A DNA stretch of 45,926 bases from Pseudovibrio sp. JCM 19062 (GTDB lineage: Bacteria; Pseudomonadota; Alphaproteobacteria; Rhizobiales; Stappiaceae), in assembly GCA_001310715.1 (NCBI GenBank), contig BAXV01000029.1:1-45926 (forward strand). Reading direction: 5' to 3'. Made by a program: the position numbers and the translations under genes. Below, piece by piece: positions 38,613 to 45,926 of this stretch. The first letter of the stretch is position 1. Each line of letters opens with the position of its first letter. The notes beneath the pieces are model-generated. The model made no database searches. It saw only the letters and a program-made list of their open reading frames with translations, and had not been told where the DNA came from.

Positions 38613-41600
38613 ATGAGGAATCTGGCCGTCGACGTTGGAAATTCTACAGAGCTTGAACGCTCTTCTGCTACTCGTCGTTTTAAGCGCCGCGTAATATGGT
38701 GTCTTGTAGGCGTTTTTCTGTCTCTAGTCTTCGTTGTTGGTGGTTATCGACTAAAGAGTGGCCCGATTGCAATCCCATACTTGGTGGACTGGGCCATCAG
38801 GCAGTTCGAGAGTCAGACACTTAACGTGACAGTTGGCCACGCGCAATTCGATCTGTTTGGCGAGAATGGCAGCAGCATTATTCTTGAGGATTCCCTTATT
38901 CGTGTCAACGGGCGCACCGCCGCGACTGTGTTGCTTCCGCATGCAGAAGTGGGCGTGAATCTATTTGGCCTTTTGACTGGTAATCTGGAAGTTACCAGTG
39001 TTGCGCTTGAGCGCCCCTCTGCGACGATTAACCTAGCTGGTGGTTCTGAGCCATTGCCGCGGGTCCAAAACCGCGTTGTCGCGATTGACAAGTTCAGCGT
39101 GATTGCTGTTGAGGAGCTGAAACGCTGGCATCTTGAGAAGGTCGATATTGAATATGGCCGGCTGGTGATCAATACACCAAGCGAAGAGTTTGTTGCCGAT
39201 GGCATTGATGCCAATGCTGTGCTTCTGGATGATCTGTCCTTTGCCGTCAATGCGAAGATTGTGGGCAAAGAAGGGGACTGGTCCTGGGATTTGAAGCGGA
39301 CTGTGACGCCGGAAACCGGAACCAGAAACATCTCAGTTACCTTGAATGATGCTTCTTTAAGGGATCTGCTTCCAACGCATAGTTTTGCCCATGATGACAA
39401 GCTGGCGAACACGCGCTTGTCCGTTGAAGCTAACGCGGAGCTCTGGCCAACGGGTGAGTTCGTCAAGGCGGACATGAACGTGCGGACTTCACCTATCTTT
39501 ATTCGAACTGCGCCAGATAACTCGGTTACGATCGACGAAGCGTTTCTAGCCCTTAGTTTACAGCGCGACAACCCGGATATTGTTATCGGGCGCTCTCATG
39601 TGCGCCGCAAGGATACCCGTATCGTCTTTGGCGGTGTTTTGCAGCTCCAGTCACAGAAGGCGCGGAGTGGAACTATACGCTTGGTTCGCGAGAGATCGTG
39701 GTGGCACCTGAAGATGTGAAGTCCCCGCCACTGGTGTTCCCGGATGCCTATGCATTTGGAACATTTGATCCGGTAAATACGATGATCTCCATTGAGCGTG
39801 CACGTGCTGTCGGTCTTGATGCTGACATCAATCTGGCCGGGTCGTTTTACTATGGGAAGCCGGGGCCTTCTCTTGCGCTTTCAGTTTTCAGCCCAAGCCT
39901 GAGTTTTGGGGAGTTGGTGCAAGTCTGGCCGACGATTACTGCACCCAGGTTCGGACGTGGTTGATTAATCAGCTGGGAACCGGGCGCGTTGATAATATTT
40001 CGTTGGATATGGCGCTTGGCCCAGCAGCGTTTGATGGAGATCGCAGCACACCTGCCTGGCAAGGCAATGGCCTTACTGCGTCCTTTGATGTGATTGACGG
40101 GTCTGTCAGGGCTTTGAACACGCTACCCGTGGCGCGGGATCTCACTGGCTCGGGCAAGATAGAGAACGAAAACTTTTCGATCACCGGAACCAACGGCCAT
40201 TTCCGTATGCAAGACGGCAATATCGTTAAGCTGCCTGAGATTCAGTTTGGGGTCAAACGGATTGCCGGTCCTGGTATCCAGCCAGCCGAGGTCTCGGTGC
40301 GGGTGGAGGGCAGTACAGATGATCTGGCGGTGCTTGCAGATTCTGAACCAATCAACGCGCTGGATAGCTTTAATCTGGTGCCTGCCGACCTTTCGGGTAC
40401 GGGGGAAGTCCGCGTGGAAGCTTCATTCCCTCTCACCGGACAAGTCTCTGTAAAAGATGTTGTGTGGCGTGCCAATTTGGACCTGAAGGATTTCACCAGT
40501 ACAGCAAAGATTTCCGGTCAGTCGATTGAAGATGCAGATCTGATTATTCAGGCGGATAACGAACAAACTCTGGTGTCGGGTAAGGGCAAGCTGAATGGCT
40601 TCCAGTCTGTGATTGACTTTAGCGCCAGCCGCGATGGAAGTGGCGCGGATGATAGACAGGATGTGACGTTTGTCGCCAACGCCAAGGACCTGAAAGAATA
40701 TGGCATTGATCTTCAGGACTATGTGACGGGCTCTGTGAAGGTCGGATATGAAGACGTCGGCGGAGCGAAGACATTTGAGTTGGATCTGTCGAATGCAATT
40801 ATAAATGTGCCCGAAGTGGGCTGGCGCAAAGCGTCAGGTGTTCGTGCAATTGCACGCTTCCGTTTGACAGAATCCGGGAGTTCCAAAACGCTTCATAACT
40901 TTTCCTTCGTCGCCGAAGGCGTCGAGGTGCGGGGTAATGTGAAGATTAATGGGGTTGGTGATCTGGTTCTGGCTGACTTTTCCTCGTTTAACCTGCGTCC
41001 CAATGACAAGGCCAAGATGACTGTTCGCCCGCGTTCCGGCGGCGGGTTTACTGTTGTTATGAATGCTGAGCGGTTTGATGGTCGTGCCTTGTTTGATTCT
41101 TTCGGGTCAGACCACGCTAAAGCTTCGCCAAAAAAACAATCGGTCATTGCTTGGGGTTACTTTAAATATTGGTCGTCTGACAGGTTTTAGAGGTGTGCAA
41201 GCGCAAAACGTGCGGGTTGATGGTTTGCTGCGGGGCGGGAGCTGTTGATCTGACTGTTTCTGGTGCAACGTCAAGCCGCGGGCAGTTCAGCTTTACCATT
41301 GGCGGGTCTGGTCAGCATCGCTTTGCCAAGGGCAAGATGAACAATACTGGCGAGTTTTTGCGGTTTGTGGATGTCTTCCCGCGTATGCGTGGTGGTATCG
41401 GACAGTTGGATATTCAAATGCCAACTGATACCAACTGGGCGGGACAGCTGACGGTGACTGACTTCTCCATCACGGAAGATCCTGCGATTAAAGCGCTGAG
41501 AGGAATTAGTCCAGAGGACATTCGCGGTGCTCGCAATAACGAGGTATATTCGGCTGCTGTGAGTTCTGGCGAAGCTTCGTTCCACAAGATGCGGATGCAG

Positions 41601-41921
41601 TTCTCACGCAATGGCGATGTGATCAATGTTTCGAAGGGTACGTTGAGCGGGGCCATTGTCGGAGGGACCTTTAGCGGCAGCGCCAATCTGAAGAGTCGCA
41701 ATCTCAACGTGACTGGAACGTTTGTGCCGGCTTATGCAATCAACAACCTGTTTGCGAAGCTTCCGGTGGTCGGTCTGATTCTTGGTGGTGGGTCTTCTGA
41801 TGAAGGATTGTTTGGGGTGACCTACAAACTGGATGGTACCTTTGATAACCCACGGTTCCACGTCAATCCGGTCTCTGCGATTGCACCGGGCGTGTTCCGC
41901 CGTATCTTTGAGTTCAGGTAA
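38613..41921 (+). CDS. AsmA-like / DUF3971 large envelope protein (four frame breaks)
   Basis: These inner-membrane-anchored, beta-rich proteins (AsmA/TamB/YhdP clan) are implicated in lipid transport across the periplasm. The N-terminus has basic residues then one membrane helix (RRVIWCLVGVFLSLVFVVGG, about residues 26-48). The rest is repetitive beta-strand sequence, e.g. LTVSGATSSRGQFSFTIGG and VINVSKGTLSGAIVGGTFSG, ending with the conserved PVVGLILGGGSSDEGLFGVT and FDNPRFHVNPVSAIAPGVFR. Breaks near 39666 (g) and 39945 (c) need one base added. Those near 41131 (A7 run or cgg) and 41232 (ggg) need one base fewer, or two more. The repaired protein is about 1102 aa. The stop overlaps the convergent methyltransferase by 8 bp. 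Confidence 0.88.
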
Positions 41922-42673
41922 GGATGACGGGCAAGTAGGCTGCAAAGCGCAGGCAGACGTGGTCTACCTGCCAACCTTTTTCGCTTGAATACAGCTCCGG
42001 TTCTAGGCGTTTGATGAGTTCCTTGTAAAAGCGTTTTTTCTGCGGCTCGTTCAGTTGCTGCGTAAGGGTGTCGGTAAAGAGTTCCAGCCAGCCCTTGATA
42101 TCGGTCTCCAGAGTGGTTCTACGGTCAATTTCAGTGTGATAGATGATTGAGAAGCCCGCCTCTTTCAGAGCGCGGACATAGGTGTCCGGCGGCGGGAAAA
42201 TCCATGGGCTTTTGTAGGGGCCGAATCCTGCGTCTTCCGCGAATAGTTGCTCCATGCAGATCGGATGATGCGGCAGTTCTTGTCAGAGCCCATCTCGCCA
42301 ACAAAACGGCTCCGGGCTTCAGGGCTTTCTTCACACCGCGAATTACCCCTCTATAGTCCTGCATCCAGTTGAGGGCAGCGTTGGAGAAGACCGCGTTGAA
42401 CTCTCCTTCGAATTCCATGTTTTCAGCGGAGATGCGGAGAGTTTTGACGCCTTTTTCCTCTGTCAGTGCGAGCATATCTGTTGCCGTGTCAATGCCGGTC
42501 ACGATAGCGCCGCGGCTCTGGATCTCCTGCGCCAGTGTGCCATCACCGCATCCCAGATCTAGAATGCTTTCTCCGTGTTGTACGGCAAGCAGCTCCAAAA
42601 CCTCCTGCCCGAAGCTGGTGATATAGGCGGCGTGCTTTAGATAGTTCTGTGCGGTCCACTTCTGCCTGGCCAT
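41914..42673 (-). CDS. Class I SAM-dependent methyltransferase, Tam-like (two frame breaks)
   Basis: The N-terminal SAM-binding motif I is ESILDLGCGDGTLAQEI (around residue 36-52), with the acidic residue of motif II in VTGIDTATDML and the post-motif NAVFSNAALNWMQDY. The latter is similar to trans-aconitate methyltransferases, but the substrate is unproven. Breaks near 42310 (one g: VLVGEMGSDKNCRIIRSA) and near 42255 (one a: IRSAMEQLFAEDAGFGPYKS) restore a 253-aa protein ending RFAAYLPVILT. It is upstream of no obvious partner, and converges on the AsmA-like gene with an 8-bp overlap. Confidence 0.85.
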
Positions 42674-42775
42674 GCGTGTTCCCCTAAAATAACAGGGGCA
42701 GATTAGGATATAGGAGCTAGTTCAAAGTGGAGCTGACTGGGTGCAATTGCTTAAACTTGCAGGGTTTTACGGGCA

Positions 42776-42806
42776 TAAAAAAGCCGGGTACAGGGCCCGG
42801 CTTTTG
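42776..42806 (-). terminator. Terminator after tyrS
   Basis: Read on the - strand: GCCGGG-ccctgta-CCCGGC followed by six T. It lies 25-50 bp downstream of the tyrS stop codon. Confidence 0.9.
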
Positions 42807-42829
42807 CGAATTGGTTATCTATCAGCTGG

Positions 42830-44081
42830 TTAGACCGGCTTTAGAAGAACGTGTTTTTTCTTGCCAAGAGAAAGCTTGACGACGCCGTCGTCGGTCAGGT
42901 CTGCCTGTGTCACGGTACGGGTGTGATCCTGCTCAGCCTTGTCGTTGATGCGCACTGCGCCGCCTTTGATGTTGCGGCGGACTTCACCATTGGAAGCACA
43001 CAGGCCTGCTGTCACAAACAGGTTGAGGATGCCGAGCCTTCAGTGAGCTCACGTTCTGCAATCTCGATGGTTGGCAGGCCCGCTGCGTTTTCGCCTTCTT
43101 CAAAGGCTTTGCGAGCGGTCTCAGCGGCTTTCTCAGCTTCCTCGCGGCCATGGAGCAGGGCGGTTGCTTCTGTTGCCAGCACCTTCTTGGCGTCGTTGAT
43201 TTGCGCGCCGTCCATGCTTGCCAGACGTTTGATTTCGTCTATTGGCAAAATGGTGAAGAGTTTCAGGAACTTCTCAACATCCGCATCTTCGGTGTTGCGC
43301 CAGAATTGCCAGTAATCATAAGGCTTAGCATGTCGGTGTTGAGCCAGACTGCGCCTGCTGCGGTTTTGCCCATCTTTGCGCCAGAGGCTGTGGTCAGCAA
43401 CGGGGTGGTGAGGGCGAACAGTTCTTTGTCTGCAAGACGACGGCCGAGGTCCACGCCGGATAGGATGTTGCTCCACTGATCGGAACCACCCATTTGCAGG
43501 CGGCAGCCGGTGCGGCGGTGGATTTCGAGGTAATCGTAGCCCTGAAGCAGCATGTAGTTGAACTCGAGGAACGACAGGTGCTGCTCACGTTCCAGACGCA
43601 GGCGCACGCTGTCGCGCTGGATCATCTGGTTGACAGAGAAGTAGCGGCCTACATCGCGCAGGAAGTCCATGTAGTTGAGTTTGAGCAGCCAGTCGGCGTT
43701 GTCCATCATCATTGCATCGGAAGGACCGTCGCCAAAGGTCAGAAACTTTTCAAAGACTTGCTTGATGCCGTCTTTGTTGTTCTCGATGTCTTCATCGGTC
43801 AGAACCTTGCGGCTTTCGTCTTTGCCGGTCGGGTCGCCAACGCGGGTTGTGCCGCTTCCCATGAGGGTGATCGGGCGGTGGCCAGTCTTCTGGAACCAAT
43901 GCAGCATCATGATCTGCACGAGGGAGCCAACGTGCAAGCTGGTCGCGGTACAGTCAAAGCCAATATATGCGGTGACGGTCTCGTTGGCGCACAGTTCGTC
44001 CAGCCCTTCGGCGTTGGAGAGTTGGTGCAGAAAACCGCGTTCTTCCATTGTCCGCATAAATTCGGATTTATATGAGCTCAT
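42830..44081 (-). CDS. tyrS: Tyrosyl-tRNA synthetase (two frame breaks)
   Basis: TyrS charges tRNA-Tyr. The class I HIGH-equivalent is HVGS in [20 protein letters not shown] (near residue 48) and the KMSKS-equivalent is KMGKT in [16 protein letters not shown]. The tyrosine-binding segment is GYDYLEI and [11 protein letters not shown]. The C-terminal S4 RNA-binding domain is [20 protein letters not shown]. Breaks near 43326 (agcctta needs agccctta, giving [20 protein letters not shown]) and near 43034 (tcggcatc needs tcgggcatc, giving [15 protein letters not shown]) restore 417 aa, the normal length. The leader region contains a separate small transcription unit and a bidirectional terminator. 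Confidence 0.96.
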
Positions 44082-44272
44082 TGGTCAAGCCTGTTCAATT
44101 TACTGAGTATTTCCAAGTTGAAAGGTCTATACCTGAGTTTTTGAAGGGTTTCACTCGTTTTTTTCCCGAAAGCTCAAAAGCTATGCGGAGTACTTGGAAT
44201 TGTGCGGAAAATTTCGCCTGCAACAGACGTTTTGTCGTTGTGAGGAGGGATGGGGATAGCTGTAGGCAAAAG

Positions 44273-44310
44273 AAAACCCCGCGTCCTTCTCGAAGGACTT
44301 GCGGGGTTTT
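44273..44310. terminator. Isolated bidirectional terminator upstream of tyrS
   Basis: AAAACCCCGC-GTCCTTC-tc-GAAGGAC-tt-GCGGGGTTTT: 17 base pairs with a two-base bulge, T-rich on both outward sides. It belongs to no annotated protein gene, so it marks the end of an unannotated transcript or an attenuator ahead of tyrS. Confidence 0.85.
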
Positions 44311-44501
44311 GCTTTTGTAGTTGGATCGCCGCGATTTACCGTTTCAAGGCTATTTGCTGGGGCGTTTTATTTGATTTCCGCCCGCGTACGTCCGGGTTCG
44401 ATCCATGCTTACCGTCTGATGACGCGCAGTCGCTCAGGCCGTTTTGTAGTCCTGATATATTGTACATCTCGCAGAGGGGATTCAAAAATGCTCAATCGCC
44501 T

Positions 44502-44540
44502 TTATGAGTACCGTACGACATGCAGGTCTGGTGGAGTCAT
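44502..44540 (-). CDS. Micro-ORF of 12 codons with strong ribosome site
   Basis: AAGGAG (44546-44551) lies 5 nt before ATG 44540. The peptide is MTPPDLHVVRYS followed by TAA. The initiation signal is better than that of many real genes in the window, yet the product is tiny. It contains one Tyr codon (TAC), too few for a classical tyrosine attenuator. I recognise no family. Confidence 0.35.
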   Translation of the reverse strand: MTPPDLHVVRYS

Positions 44541-44567
44541 TTAATCTCCTTCTCTTGACCTGTTACT

Positions 44568-44596
44568 AAGATAGGAATGCCCGTGTTTCCTTTCAA
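44568..44596 (-). promoter_or_regulatory. Sigma-70-like promoter of the small transcript
   Basis: On the - strand TTGAAA (44591-44596), a 17-nt spacer and TATCTT (44568-44573). The start would fall near 44561, giving a short untranslated leader before the AAGGAG-ATG of the micro-ORF. Confidence 0.55.
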
Positions 44597-44780
44597 GAGG
44601 TGAGGGCAAATATTATTATGCCTCGCTCAGGTAAATTGATTTTCGTTTGAAACATATAAGTAGAACAATGCTTTAGAGGGACGGAAAAAAAGACTTCGCC
44701 CAGCAATGCAGGCTTGTCGAAGGTGAATATCCTTACTGAATTTCATGGCTGGATTCGCGCTGTGATGAGGACCGATCGGG

Positions 44781-44830
44781 TTTGTGCGGATTTGTGCGTT
44801 GGTTTGCGTAATTTGCGTGTTTTATGCGTT
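44781..44830 (+). repeat. Five degenerate decamers with phased GCG
   Basis: The decamers are TTTGTGCGGA, TTTGTGCGTT, GGTTTGCGTA, ATTTGCGTGT and TTTATGCGTT. GCG starts at 44786, 44796, 44806, 44815 and 44826, and T-tracts recur each helical turn. Likely intrinsically bent DNA or a multi-site protein-binding array. Confidence 0.6.
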
Positions 44831-44982
44831 GCTATGTTGAGGGGGCGGGCTTGAAAAAAAGGTATCTATACCAGTGTGCTGATTGATGAAAAAAAATTGG
44901 GGCAACAAGCCTCTTTTCATGAACAGCGTCGCCGTTGGCTGATGCAGATTTGTATCGTCAAAAGCTCTGTGGTCCTGACAGA

Positions 44983-45021
44983 ATAAAACCCCGACTGGGG
45001 CCAGTCGGGGTTTTATTTTTG
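44983..45021. terminator. Terminator after glnA
   Basis: AAAACCCCGACTGG-gg-CCAGTCGGGGTTTT (44986-45015) is a perfect 14-bp inverted repeat with T-rich flanks on both sides. Confidence 0.95.
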
Positions 45022-45075
45022 TCTAAATGAAAGAGGCTGCTCTTTGCATTGGAGTTTGAGCAGCCCTTACATGTC

Positions 45076-45926
45076 TTAGACGGAGTAGTACATGTCGAAC
45101 TCAACCGGGTGAGGGGTCATGTCTGTGCGCATGACTTCTTCCATTTTGAGTTCGATGTAAGCGTCGATCTGGTCGTCGTCGAATACGCCGCCTGCTTTGA
45201 GGTACTCACGGTCTGCATCGAGGCATTCCAGAGCTTCACGCAGGGATGCTGCAACGGTTGGGATCTCGGAGAGTTCTTCCGGTGGCAGATCGTACAGGTT
45301 CTTATCCATTGCTTCACCAGGATGGATCTTGTTACGGATGCCATCAAGGCCAGCCATCAGCTGTGCAGCGAACGCCAGGTATGGGTTTGCAGAAGGATCC
45401 GGGAAGCGAACTTCAACGCGCTTGCCCTTCGGAGAAGATGTGAATGGAATACGGCAGGATGCAGAACGGTTCTGGGAAGAGTATGCCAGAAGAACTGGAG
45501 CCTCGTAGCCCGGTACCAGACGCTTGTAGGAGTTGGTGGACGCATTGGTGAATGCGTTCAGAGATTTCGCGTGCTTCAGGATGCCACCGATGAAGTACAG
45601 AGCATTCTCGGAAAGGTCTGCGTACTGGTTGCCTGCAAAGGTTGGTTTGCCGTCTTCCCATAGGGAGAAGTGGCAGTGCATGCCTGTGCCGTTGTCGCCG
45701 AAGACTGGTTTAGGCATGAAGGTCGCGGACTTGCCATAAGCGTGAGCAACCTGATGAACCGCATACTTATAGATCTGCATGTGGTCAGCCATGGTGGTCA
45801 GGGTCTGGAACTGCATACCCAGTTCGTGCTGAGCAGCTGCCACTTCGTGGTGGTGCTTTTCAACCTTAACGCCCATGTCGGTCATTACGGAAAGCATTTC
45901 AGAACGGATGTCCTGAGCGCTGTCGA
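45076..45926 (-). CDS. glnA: Glutamine synthetase type I, C-terminal part (5' end outside window)
   Basis: GlnA condenses ammonia and glutamate. The visible 283 codons contain the ATP/glutamate-site segments [35 protein letters not shown], the [18 protein letters not shown] segment, and [20 protein letters not shown]. The adenylylation tyrosine lies in [10 protein letters not shown], so GlnE/PII control is expected. The end is [11 protein letters not shown], as in GS-I. No frame break is visible. The gene continues beyond position 45926; its usual upstream partner glnB would lie outside the window. Confidence 0.97.
   Translation of the reverse strand, partial: DSAQDIRSEMLSVMTDMGVKVEKHHHEVAAAQHELGMQFQTLTTMADHMQIYKYAVHQVAHAYGKSATFMPKPVFGDNGTGMHCHFSLWEDGKPTFAGNQYADLSENALYFIGGILKHAKSLNAFTNASTNSYKRLVPGYEAPVLLAYSSQNRSASCRIPFTSSPKGKRVEVRFPDPSANPYLAFAAQLMAGLDGIRNKIHPGEAMDKNLYDLPPEELSEIPTVAASLREALECLDADREYLKAGGVFDDDQIDAYIELKMEEVMRTDMTPHPVEFDMYYSV

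Larger units (their letters stand above)
44273..44561 (-). ncRNA. Putative small transcript of about 290 nt
   Basis: This interval is bounded by a good promoter (44568-44596) and a strong intrinsic terminator (44273-44310), both on the - strand, with a 12-codon ORF near its 5' end and no larger frame. It may be a small RNA, a dual-function RNA, or a leader that attenuates tyrS. If the sequence carries a missing base here too, it could encode a slightly longer peptide. Inferred from signals only. Confidence 0.35.
44082..45075. other. Gene-poor kilobase between tyrS and glnA
   Basis: No protein-coding gene of normal size is credible. It contains, from left to right: the tyrS leader, a bidirectional terminator (44273-44310), a 12-codon ORF with a strong ribosome site and promoter (44502-44596, - strand), a phased decamer array (44781-44830), and the glnA terminator (44986-45015). 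The anmK gene that often neighbours tyrS in related genomes is absent. Confidence 0.6.

Noticed and set aside
44395..44404. GGTTCGATCC resembling a tRNA T-loop
   Set aside because: The flanking bases do not pair as a T stem, and no acceptor or anticodon arm can be drawn.
44487..44544. An 18-codon + strand ORF preceded by GAGGGG, opposite the micro-ORF
   Set aside because: No promoter is visible on that strand and the ribosome site is weaker and farther away; the - strand reading has promoter, ribosome site and terminator.
1..45926. CRISPR arrays, prophage genes, insertion sequences or rRNA genes
   Set aside because: No direct-repeat/spacer array, transposase, integrase, phage structural gene or rRNA sequence was found.

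Overview
This looks like a chromosomal segment of an alphaproteobacterium, probably of the order Hyphomicrobiales (Rhizobiales). The evidence is gene families and gene order: aerobic cobN-cobO-cobQ; pcm-like, tolC, PopZ-like, valS; accB-accC-aat; DsbA, M48 protease, aminotransferase, rne, amidase, mrcA, prfB; M23, DUF455, bcp, AsmA-like, tyrS, glnA. The moderate base composition and an AlkB-type hydroxylase would suit a marine Pseudovibrio/Stappiaceae-like organism, but that genus-level guess is inference.

Layout. 1-5241: aerobic cobalamin synthesis, cobN(3' end)-cobO-cobQ on + and cobC-cobD on -, meeting tail to tail. 5327-9658: an accessory-looking stretch with an alkane-hydroxylase-like membrane diiron enzyme, an orphan nuclease-like protein and an acyltransferase/SGNH protein. 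9854-19569: tRNA-Cys, a Pcm-like methyltransferase, TolC, PopZ-like protein, ValS, an MscS-type channel and a DUF2155 protein. 19687-31520: aat, accC and accB, then a DsbA-family protein, an M48/TPR protease, an aminotransferase, RNase E and a cell-wall amidase. 31789-38458: PBP1a, release factor 2 with its programmed frameshift, an M23 peptidase, a DUF455 protein and Bcp. 38613-45926: a giant AsmA-like protein, a methyltransferase, TyrS, a gene-poor kilobase and the 3' part of glnA.

Quality warning. About 39 coding-frame breaks occur across some 18 genes, including essential ones (valS, accB, accC, rne, tyrS). Almost all are repaired by restoring one base to a short homopolymer, and for each broken gene the repairs restore a length divisible by three. 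I read these as sequencing or assembly errors, not pseudogenes, and annotate whole genes across the breaks. The one real break is prfB, which carries the textbook AGGAGG...CTT TGA C signal.

Beyond the genes, the best leads are: a 100-bp two-module repeat present twice, each time between convergent genes; an isolated promoter / strong ribosome site / 12-codon ORF / terminator unit upstream of tyrS; two arrays of GCG triplets spaced at about one DNA helical turn; and a hairpin hiding the cobC ribosome site. I found no CRISPR array, prophage, insertion sequence or convincing new multi-gene system.
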